The notes below the pieces were generated by a model. That model saw nothing but the letters and a program-made list of their open reading frames with translations, made no database searches and was not told the origin of the DNA. From NCBI GenBank assembly GCA_032988165.1, contig JANTQF010000109.1:1-64000 (forward strand): DNA of 64,000 bases. Reading direction: 5' to 3'. Origin of the DNA: Emmonsiellopsis sp. PD_33. Taxonomy: Eukaryota; Ascomycota; Eurotiomycetes; Onygenales; Ajellomycetaceae. Made by a program: the position numbers and the translations under genes. Below are positions 23,475 through 33,012 of the stretch, piece by piece (position 1 is the stretch's first letter; every line of letters begins with the position of its first letter).

Positions 23475-24651
23475 TGTGGCTGGTGTTGGGAGACGGGAGG
23501 GTCGGGAGCGGTATGTGCCGTAGAACGGGGTGTATAGAAGACACGCGGGAGTCAGGAGATGTCGATTGGGAGCTCAGTGGTTGCAAAGTGAAGTTGGAGT
23601 TGGAGTTATATCAGATATGTTTCGCGGGATGCGGCCGGCTGCCAATTTGGTGAGGTGGCCTTCTGCTGTCCCAAACAGGCCTAGCCCCGGAGTATAGCTG
23701 TTCCGCCCCGGCCTCTCCAGACCACGTGACGCAGAGCCTCCTCCTGCCTCGTCCAACGTCAATCAACGCCTCCCTTCGCATCCCAACGTCAACGCGTCTT
23801 CTCTCCGCCATCCATCCATCTCTCCATCGTGCCGCCGTTCTGCCCTCCTTATCGTCCAATCTCTCCCGCTATTCTGCCGCACTAACCGCACATCTCCAGG
23901 TTTCGCGTTGCTGACGAGGCTGGAGCCGGCTTGATTGGCAGCTCTCGTCATTGGCCGTCCACCCGTCTTTCCATCAGCGTTTGACTTGCTGCATCACCCT
24001 GACCCCGTTTTCCTTTTCCTGTACCTCTACATCGATTGGTGGTGTCAACTGTTGTGTCTAGCTAGATCTCCTTGAAGAAGCCCGCGTACTTCCGCTGGGG
24101 CAGAGGAAGGTCGATTTGTCCTGTACCAGACATATTTTGTCTTGGAAAAAGCATATCCCTCACAGAAAAGACTTCCATATCACCTGCGCTTGCCATCGAA
24201 GGCAGTCAGGTGGCTTATCTCATTCGTGGGGGGGCCAGAAACAAAGTCCCGCTTTTGCGATAAAACATATATTGTGTTCTCCTTTCGACGCCCTTGTACG
24301 GTCGGGATTGTACGTATTTTCTTGCCTTTTCTTTCTCTTCTCTCCTGTCCTTGTCCTTGCTGCGTTCTTGCGTCTTCTTTTCCTTTCGTTGTTCGTTGTC
24401 GGGATGCAAAGTGACTCGGGAACCGATGAGTGGATCGGCATAGCCTGTTTCCGAGCCATGGCGTGCCTCGCGTCGCGTACCGCGAGATTCTTGTTCCCAT
24501 ATCATCATGTTTTCTATCTTGCTAATTCGAGTCCTCCGACTGGCAGACATGTACTCTCCTTAAGCTCACCGAGCGAAAAGCCTGTGCATAACGAAAATCA
24601 AGATCAATCAATTACCTCACACTTCAGATCTCCCGTCCAGAGACATTCGAG
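23475..24651. other. Divergent promoter / 5' region
   Basis: About 1.2 kb between SSS1 (minus) and the CFIm68-like gene (plus). A plus-strand frame of 226 codons (24116-24796) overlaps the start of the real gene in another frame and lacks domains, so I treat it as chance. The T- and C-rich tract 24310-24400 is compatible with a long 5' UTR or a leader intron. Confidence 0.4.
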
Positions 24652-26069
24652 ATGGCTAATACAGAGGATGATAACTTTGACATTGACATTTATGGAGATG
24701 GCGGTGGGTATAACGGGAATGAGCAGGAAGGCGAGTTCAAGACCGAGGAGACAGACATCATCTTGGATGCGTCGGAACAACAGAATGGTGCGGTAAATGA
24801 CGAGGGTACCGGTGAGAAGTACAGTAACGGTACAGAGAATGGCAACCACAAGATATTCAAGACGGAAGGATCCTCAGAAATACCCCAGCCCGTGAAGCAG
24901 CAGCAGCAACAGCAACTTCCTCAACTCGCACAGCCACCACAGCAAGGTGTGAAACGAAAAGAGAGCCACGACGACCGGGCTGCGGATCCTGCTGCCACAA
25001 CCGCCCTCTTCATTTCGGACTTGTACTGGTGGACAACCGACGATGATATTAGAGGCTGGGTCAACCAGGCCGGTTGTGAGGGTGACCTCAAAGATGTCAC
25101 ATTTAGCGAGCACAAGGTGAACGGTAAAAGTAAAGGGTGCGTTACATATCCTACTACTGTCGCTCATAGCCTGGCTAGGGAATCATCTAACGTACTATAG
25201 ACAAGCGTTTGTTGAATTTAAGACGCCGCAGGCCGCCATGGCGACGAAACATAAGATTGAATCGTTCAACACTGGCCAGCAAAACTCGAGAAAGTACGGC
25301 GTCACTTACACACAACCTCACACGAACCCGTTCCGTACGTTACCAAAGGATAATCCCATGCGTAGCAAAGATGACCGTGGTTCCCGCTCTGGCTCCACGG
25401 GCGGCTTCAACTCCCCGTCCACGCAAACATCGAATTTTGGTATGAACACTGGCAGTGGTTATCGCGGCCGTGGTGGTGGATTCAACCGTGGCGGCATGGG
25501 TGGCGGATATAACGCCAACCGCAACTTCGCAGCACCAATGGGAGGCAGTAACTTCCAAGGTGGCGGCGCCATGGGAGGTGGTTTCCAGGGTGCTCCTGTT
25601 GGAGGCATGCCGCCTTACGGCGGGTTTAACAACCGTGGGGGTATGATGGGGAATATGCGCGGTGGCCCTGGCGGTATGCGAGGAGGCCGAGGAGGCATGG
25701 GCGGGCCTGCTCCTAACCCCATGATGCCCGTTGGTGGCGTTGGTAATGTTGGCGGAATGGGTGCAATGGGTATGGGTGGTATGCCCATGGGCGGTATGCC
25801 GAACCAGATGGGCGGCATGATGGGAGGTATGGCTGGTAATATGGGAATGCAAGGTACGGCATACTCTTGAAAATACCCCTTTCTCCTATACAACCTTGGT
25901 ATGAGTGTTACCTATCCCTAACCATTCACTGACCGGATGATCTTCCCTAGGTCAAGGCGGTTTCCAACAACAAAATCCTCACTTCAATCCCGCTTTTTTC
26001 GGCCAACCGCATGGTGGCAATGACGGCGCCTGGAACCCGCATGGTGCGAAGCGAACTCGTCAGGAATAA
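24652..26069 (+). CDS. RRM protein, CFIm68/CPSF6-like
   Basis: Probable large subunit of a cleavage factor I-type complex in mRNA 3'-end processing, acting in the nucleus. Exons: 24652-25136, 25201-25853 and 25951-26069, giving 418 residues. Order: acidic N-terminus (MANTEDDNFDIDIYGD), a Gln run, then one RRM at about residues 119-195. RNP2 reads ALFISDLYWWTTDDDI, where the WWTTD motif is diagnostic for CFIm68/59; RNP1 is completed across intron 1 as KSKGQAFVEF. The C-terminal half is low-complexity Gly/Met/Arg-rich (RGRGGGFNRGG, MRGGPGGMRGGRGG), likely disordered with RGG-type arginines. It ends with NPHGAKRTRQE. Intron 2 (25854-25950) has good GT-AG ends; if retained, translation stops five residues later, so two isoforms are possible. 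Family call is good, complex membership inferred. Confidence 0.82.
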
Positions 26070-27210
26070 AATACTCAGTCTGTCGAGTTTGTGGTGACGT
26101 CTCATCCTTATATTTACGCCAAACCCAGCGATTCTGATTCCGATTTTTGTTCCCAGTCTCCTTGCGTATTGCTTTTGTTTCCTAGCCTAAAATTGTCCGT
26201 CTGTTTACTTTCATCTATCTTGACTCTGTTCCTTTTCTCTCTCACGCGCGCTAATTCATGTTGTCACTTGTTTTTCTTATTATTCTATTCTAGGTTGTAT
26301 TAAGCGCAATTTTCAAGTATTTGTTCTCCTTTTTCTCATTTCTCTCTCTCGTTTCAATATTGGCTTCTTGTCAAATCCATCCATTTGGGCCCTTCTTGTT
26401 TCCTTCCTCTACTTGCAGGAAAATATTACTCATCTTCGCTTTTTGCCCAATACTTATTCTTTTGTTCCATTTTCTACCTTTGCTCCATTTAGCTCCCGTC
26501 CGCACATGCTGTAGCTTGCACGACTAAGTGGCGTCTTATTTATAATCTTCTGAAATCTCACGATGTTGTTATGCTATACTCCGTTGAATTTCTGGCGTTG
26601 ATATTTTGTTTAAACCAAACCTTTATGTGAGTGGTTATTTGGAGATGGATTACGCTGTGTTTTTCACGATCTACTTGCGCTGTGCAAATGTACTTTATTG
26701 TACTACTATGCTAACTTTGTCCGTTTAACCCCGCCCCCTCCCCGCTCTTCACCTGATAAAACACCTCAAACCCCGCCCTCTCGTCCTCAACTAACAGAGC
26801 AAAAAGCATTTAACAAAAAGTACAGAGAGAGATACCCTATTTAATAAAAGTCAAAATGATAATATAAGTAAAGGTAAGGATATTTTCTAATAATTTGAAG
26901 CTACTATGTTTGATCTTTATTCGATAACTAAATTAATTATTTAAAAACTCAGTTTGAATAGCCACACTTGGCTGGACAGCTCTTGAATTCCTGCATGTAA
27001 TGCATCCATTTGGCCAATGAAGCTCCCCAGATCAAAGCTATTAGGGCTCAATGAATGGTGGTTCCCACAATCAAGAAATGCGAAATTTGGCTACTGATAG
27101 CGGGGGAAAGGGGGTTGCGGGGTTAGCACCCCTCGGAGGCCCCATCGTTTATCACACCACCCTCACAAACACACTCATACACATACTACGCTGCCAACAA
27201 TCAGCCCACC
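26070..27210. other. Intergenic, AT-rich
   Basis: About 1.1 kb after the CFIm68-like stop. T-rich 3' region (26090-26560), then an AT-rich patch at 26850-26960. No coding sequence, RNA gene or transposon ends recognised. Confidence 0.4.
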
Positions 27211-28943
27211 ATGTCCCTCATCCCCCCCGTCTCCCGCGGCATCTTCCACTACTCAAACGGCGACCTCTACGTAACCTCCCAAGGCGATAACCGGCACCGT
27301 CGAGCCTCCATCCCGGAACTACAACATCTCTTCCACCCGCCACCCGGCCAGATACAGACAACGACGACAACAACAACAACAGATAAGCGGACTGGCCACT
27401 GGTATAAAGCCCAGTTGCTCCATTATGGCATCACCCCGTCAAATTCGAAGGCCGTAGCGGCGGTGAGGTTGCTTGATGCGTTGAATAGGGGCTCGCTGGA
27501 GGTGCCGCCGAATATTAGGAAGTTGGAGGAGGAGTTGAGGAGAGAGTGGGAGAGGGAGGTTCGGAAGGCGAAGAAGCGGAAGGGGAAGGGGAAGAGGCTT
27601 GAAGAGGCGTGGATGGAGGGGGTGGCGGTGGAGGGGGGGAAGAAAAAGGAGAAGAAGAAGGAGAAGGGGAAGAAGGAGAAGAGTAGGAAGAAAAGAAAGG
27701 CAGACGAGGCAGGATTGAATGACGGTGGCGATCATGGTGCACCGGCGGAGGCTGATGCTATGAGTGCTGCGGATATCAGGACGTTCAACGTGCTAGGCAA
27801 AAGCTTCGACTTTGATGCGGGGGTTGATGGGTATACGGTTCCCAGTTCCAAGCCTCGTAGGAAGAAAGCGAGAGCAGATACTTCTTCGAAGGAGAAGACT
27901 AGGAAAAGGGGTTCTACTTCTACAACAGAGCCCCTTGCTAGTTATTCAAACACCCCAGAAACTGATATAGCGTCCCCGAGCCGAGTGGTTAATGTCAAGC
28001 CCAAGTCTACAATTAAGACGAATGGCAAGAAGAGACAGAAAACAGTCGAAACAGAACCAATCGTTGATCCTGTGAGGACTGTAACTGAACCTCCATTGCG
28101 GACACAAACTGAGCCACCACTACTCCGAGAGATGTCAAAACCCAGAACAACGCCGGTGCCAATGGTGAAGGCTGAACCGAATGACGAATTATTGCCTCCG
28201 GTTATTTGGACACCTGCCCACAGAGCGGAGTCCTCGGCAATAGGCCAACAGAAGGATAAGCTGGTGTCAGTAAATGCAACGGAACTGCACCAGAGCTCCC
28301 CTGTTGAGAAAGCACCGTCGGCAAGAGAACTTAATCCTATGGGAAGAGCCGTGTCCTCAACACACGTATTGAGGACCAACACATCCCATGCGTCCAATAG
28401 TTCTGTCCCTGTCAGTTCAAAAAACCCTTCTAGAACTCATTTGTTGACCAAACACTAACATACTATCTCTCGACCAAGCCTCACATCCACCCACAGAGAG
28501 CATCCAATATCCGACGTCCATTCACTGAAAACCACGTGGGGTTAATCAACGGCGTGTACAAGATCGGCTTTGACGGCTTTCATTCGGCGGGGACACTAGT
28601 CCTATCTATGTTCGGTAAAGAGATCTGGGGCGGCTTTGATTTCGGCTCCGTTAAGGGGGTTCTACATATAGCTAGTCGACCACATGATCCTTCAGATGAC
28701 GAAGCTGATGCGTTCGAGTTCATATTCCGCGGTATCACTCATAATCAAGAGATAAGGTCTGGGCCCAGATGTATCGGTAAGATGTTGTTTCGTGGGAAAG
28801 GGGTGGTAAGTGGCCGGTTTCAATCTCTAGTCCCCGGTGAAGATATACGTGAATTTAGAGGCTGGAGGGAATCTGGGGAGGATACGAGGTCGCCGAGGAA
28901 GGCGTCGAGTCTTAGGTATGAGTTTTTTAGTTATCCGTCATGA
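27211..28943 (+). CDS. Unrecognised basic, low-complexity protein
   Basis: Two exons: 27211-28410 and 28497-28943, joined in phase 0 by an 86-bp intron (GTCAGT...CACAG, CTAAC branch motif at 28456-28460), giving 548 residues. Without the intron the frame stops 15 codons later, while the second exon has a long open frame in phase. Residues 1-110 look folded (SRGIFHYSNGDLYVTSQGD; HWYKAQLLHYGITPSNSKA), then comes a highly charged Lys/Glu coiled-coil-like stretch (residues about 105-170), a disordered Ser/Thr/Pro part, and a folded C-terminal region starting near VYKIGFDGF with IWGGFDFGSVKGVL. The Lys-rich runs suggest a nuclear location. I do not recognise a named family and assign no function. 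Confidence 0.62.
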
Positions 28944-29654
28944 ACGTGTCGAGCCGATGTTTGCCCCCTTTTTTTGCAAGTTATTAATATCCTCGTGCCA
29001 TTTTGCGTGGAGCCTGTTTTACGTATGATTTCGCAGTTTCCTGTTATAAAAAAAATATGTAGCCAGAAGCAATTCATGGGTTAGATAAAAATTATTCTAA
29101 CATCTGTTCGCCGCTGCAACAGATCTATATCAATTACTCGCTCGAGTATAGGCAGCCGAAGAAATAATTTCATCCTGGGTGTCTCATACATAACCTGTCT
29201 TCCACCTCCCAAAAAAAAAGAGATAAGGAAAGTAAACGAACGTGTTATTTTGCATATCCAACGCTAACCGTCGCATGCAGGGCTAGATAAGTACGTATAG
29301 TACTGTGAGTAAAGGTGCACATACAAAAACGTTGCATAGGACATAACATCAGGTAGAAGTGAAAGTTCCTAGGGAGCCCGCCCGCCGACCCTCTCTCCCC
29401 AGCTCCTCGAGTTTCGTCCTTCCTCCGCTTAGCTCTGCCCCTTTTGCCACCGTGCGCTCAATATTTCATGAAGGATGGTATTGTCAATCTCCCCATTGTA
29501 AACAACAACAAAAGGAATATTAATTACTAGTAGAATAAGCCGAAAACACTTAAGGAGAGAATGAAACACGGGAAAAACGGGCCAGTCATTCGCCGAAATA
29601 AATATTAGCGGTAAGAGATGGTTTCCGTTTTCCCGATTTCGTTGTGTGTTTTTG
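28944..29654. other. Convergent 3' region
   Basis: About 710 bp, AT-rich, between the unrecognised basic protein gene and the C2H2 gene, which converge here. Nothing recognised. Confidence 0.4.
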
Positions 29655-30567
29655 CTAGGTTGGTGCAGGGGGTGCGTTCGGATGTCGCTTCATCAAATGC
29701 CGTTTCAGATTGTCCTTCCGCGGGGAGTTGTATTCGCAATAGGGACATTGGTGGCATTTCCTTAAGTTGGGGTATAGGCTTGGATGCATTTCCCCGCGGT
29801 GACGCTTTAGGTCGCGTTGGCGGGAGAATTTCCCGCTGCAGCCTTGGACTGTGCAGGGGAAGTTTTTGTAGTGGTAATTCTCATGCTTTCTGTTGGTGAG
29901 TAAAAACTGCATTAGTAAAAGCTTGAATAATTTTGGGATAGAATTATTGCCTTTGCTAATTGAATTGCGTGAGGAAGAAAAGGATGACCTTAACATATCT
30001 ATAGATACGGATGGAGGGTATTTACCTCAGATCGCACCCACGCTCATAGCCCTTACCGCATCGCGAACAGACAAAGCTAAGATTATTGTCGTTCTGTAAG
30101 GGGGTATCTGTTGGACTACTTTGCCCAACAGTAATAGCGGATTGTTGTCCCGTCGAGTCCGATGGAGACAATCCGTTTGGTTCGTACGTCAAGAAATTGT
30201 TCGCGTCGATTGATTGCGAAGAAGAACTGCCCGGTGACCACGCGGAGTCAGTCGTCGTCTGGGATTGAGTTGAGTTAAGTTGTGTTAGGTTATGTTGTGT
30301 TATGTTAAGTGGCGTTATTACTATCCCTGACGCAACAGCTAGACTTGGAGTTGGGGAGTTAGTCAAGGCAAGTAGTCGTGGATCGATAGTGGGGATATTA
30401 TTAGGGTAGCTTTTAGGGATATTAAGGGGTTCGGGTTCGAGTATCAACGCGTTTTCTTGAAAGGATTCTATAGTTTAGAACTAGTTAGGGAATGTGAGGA
30501 AGGGGTGGTTGAGTGACTTTAATGAACGATTAATGTAGTCAAGGGTAAACAACGCCGACTGCTCCAT
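29655..30567 (-). CDS. Three-finger C2H2 zinc-finger protein
   Basis: Probable nuclear transcription factor. Exons on the minus strand: 30567-30528 (tentative), 30467-30026 and 29889-29655, about 238 residues. The last intron splits an Arg codon inside finger 1 and restores it exactly. Finger 1: CSRCGKGYERGCDLRKH with a second His four residues on. Finger 2: C-x4-C type, CTVQGCSGKFSRQRDLKRH. Finger 3: CPYCEYNSPRKDNLKRH. The region before the fingers is Thr/Asn/Gln/Ser-rich and probably an activation or interaction segment. The 5' end is uncertain: the only upstream in-frame ATG (30567) is separated from the main exon by two in-frame stops, and the joining intron I use (60 bp, donor GTTCAT) has a weak donor. 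Target genes unknown. Confidence 0.62.
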
Positions 30568-31193
30568 ACCAGAAGCGCAGGCCTGAAGGGTAGAAAGAAC
30601 AAAAAAAAAATAGACACCTCTGGTTCTTCTCAGATAGCTAGGAGAAGAAGGCCTCTTTTATGTCTTTTGACGCCCAAGAATTTTCTCGGCTGTCTGAGAA
30701 AAAAAGGCTGGATTGAGGCCTCCAACGTACGCTACGATTTGAGTCCTCCAATTTCTATGCAAGCCTTGACGTATGCTGCAGAAATAAGCCACCACTGACG
30801 CTTCCTCTGTGCAAGAAGAAGCATGTTTCTCACCAACAATCCTTGCTGCTGCACAGGTCAAGGCAGACTCGGCGGAGCTAATTGGTGGGGAGCCGCATTG
30901 GAGGCCTCAATTCGCCCATCGAGCCAATGAAATGAGTTTTGACATTGCTATTAACCAAGATGATGCAATTGCCGCAAGGCATTTTTTGGGCAGCAAAAGA
31001 AAAGGACCAAACCATCAGTGAAAAGCGGGACTCTATCTGAGGTTGGGATGTACTTCACTTGGGTATATAATCTCTCCCTTCTTTCCATTTTGTCCTATCA
31101 ACTATAGATCGAAGTGTTTGTCAGAACCAAATACGCCTAGGATTGCACCAGCAGAAAGTCCAGTCTATAGTCATTCCCCCTCCTTTTTTCAAA

Positions 31194-31661
31194 ATGGATA
31201 TAACCAACTACCGCCAACCCTCAGATCTCCTGCAACACGCTGGATCGCGGAGAGACGACCTAGGTATTATTGTTCCGACGAATAGAGAGGTCCATACTAC
31301 TGGCCTAGAGACAGAACCGTTTGTTTTCGAAAGCATCATTCCCATCCTTCGTTGCGGGATCCTGAATAAATGGGTTTCCCAAAATAGTCTCGGTTGGTTC
31401 AAAGTCACCAAGCCGCCCAAGGCCTTGCTAGTGCCTCGAATCTGTGTCCGGCCGGCGCTTATAAAAAGGCCATTTAGTTCGTTAGAAGAAAACGAAAGAT
31501 TTGGGAAGTTTATGGAAAATAAAGTTTCATACGCCCCGGCGGTGCAGGGTCGATCAGCATTCAATTGTTTGAAGGTCGTAATCCAAAGCCCCTGGGGGGC
31601 TGTCGGTACGGCCATGTTTTCAGAGGCGCTCAACAGCTATTCGGTCGTTTTTCCGGCGTGA
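31194..31661 (+). CDS. Weak hypothetical ORF
   Basis: 155-codon frame starting at ATG 31194 (MDITNYRQPSDLLQHAG). The frame is also open upstream without an ATG. No domain, signal peptide or membrane segment is apparent, and I see no splice sites that would extend it into something recognisable. It may be a lineage-specific gene, a relic or chance; I list it only because it is the longest ATG-started frame between the C2H2 and monooxygenase genes. Confidence 0.2.
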   Translation: MDITNYRQPSDLLQHAGSRRDDLGIIVPTNREVHTTGLETEPFVFESIIPILRCGILNKWVSQNSLGWFKVTKPPKALLVPRICVRPALIKRPFSSLEENERFGKFMENKVSYAPAVQGRSAFNCLKVVIQSPWGAVGTAMFSEALNSYSVVFPA

Positions 31662-32172
31662 TTTCGACAGTGGACGCATCGAAATTATGGGGCAAAAGAG
31701 CCAATCCTAGGGCTACGATCACGAGGGTTTTGGGGCGGGCGGGGTTGATAGAAGATCCAAAGGAGGGGGAGGTCCGGATCTTCTGTTGATGGATTACCAG
31801 CGAGCGGGTGGTAGTCGAAGGGGCTGGATTGAAGGGAACGGGTCGGAAATATGTTGGATTTAGTCGGGAATAACAAACGGGGATTTCGAAATCGGGTAGT
31901 TGGTGGTTTTTATCCCAGAATAATCAAAAATACTTTGTCCCGCATACACTCCATGACAGGCCTCATCTATGGATCGACCTTCAGCTTTCCTTTTTGGGGA
32001 AAATAAATTAGGGCTTGACCCCACGCGAGATGTCAAATTAAACTTTTTGGGTGCCCCACCACGCTAGTAAATATCGTACCATGTTTTTCGTCGGAAATCG
32101 GGCCCGGGCCGAAATTTTGTTCTGGCAGCCCGAGTCGCCGAGTCGGGACCTCAAGGTTTCGAAACACGCAAG

Positions 32173-32300
32173 GGTAGCAAAATACACAAAGGTAGCAAAA
32201 TACGCAAAGGTAGCAAAATATGCAAATGTAGCAAATATGCAAATATGCAAATGTAGCAAAATATGCAAAGGCAGCAAAACATGCAAAGGTAGCAAAATAG
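32173..32300. repeat. 18-bp minisatellite
   Basis: About seven tandem copies of an 18-bp unit (GGTAGCAAAATAYGCAAA). Most are 18 bp; one is 17 bp, one is an 8-bp partial and the last is cut short at 13 bases. Copy starts: 32173, 32191, 32209, 32227, 32244 (partial), 32252, 32270 and 32288. At the same inner position the copies read CG, TG or CA, the pattern expected from CpG decay. It lies about 700 bp upstream of the monooxygenase start. Confidence 0.9.
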
Positions 32301-33012
32301 TACTATGTAGGGGGGGTAGCGGGTCGAAACTGTACAGATCCGGTAAAATGCAAAATCCAACCCCAACCAATGGAAATGAGGTGGAGGGAACCAAACGCAG
32401 AACATAAAAGTAATCTCAGCCAAGTGCTGACATCCAGGTACGTCATTCTTCGTAGAATTTGTCATGTTCTATAGCTACCCCACAATGCCAGCTGAACTTG
32501 GCCTTAATTTACTCCGGGCTCTGCCGTGCGAGTAGTTCTCTCGGTCAGAGCTCAAACGTGCATCCAACTTGGTGGCTCATACATCAATGGCTACTCACTA
32601 TGCTTGTAGATCAAGCATGCCTCTTTTCTACAAGAGTATTTCTGGGGTGGCCTCAGCTCGGTTGCCATTGAGCATCAAATTGCTCATCACTCAAGAAGCT
32701 CAGGCAAAAATTGAAGAGGGACTACAGAAAAGTCCTATGTGCTGATGAATATTTGGAGCCAGAATCCGCTTATCCTCGTACGATTCCCAGGCCATTTCAA
32801 TTATTTGTCACCGCCAATTGTCCTAGACATGGATAGGGGGTCGTGTAAGGGCATTTAGGCCGGACGGCTAATAACATTCCAAAATCTGCTGCACTTACAC
32901 CCAAGATCCTTGTTCACAATATATAACAAGAATAAGTATCTGCCAAATTCCAATTTTCTGCTCGGATTCTTAACTGCTAACCCAACATTCTTCACTTCAA
33001 TTCGGACTAAAT

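Larger units (their letters stand above)
30568..33012. other. Gene-poor interval with minisatellite
   Basis: About 2.4 kb between the C2H2 gene and the monooxygenase. It holds one weak hypothetical frame (31194-31661) and an 18-bp minisatellite (32173-32300), listed separately. Otherwise no recognised element. Confidence 0.4.

Noticed and set aside
24116..24796. 226-codon plus-strand ORF
   Set aside because: Overlaps the true CFIm68-like start in another frame, composition looks like translated UTR, no domain.
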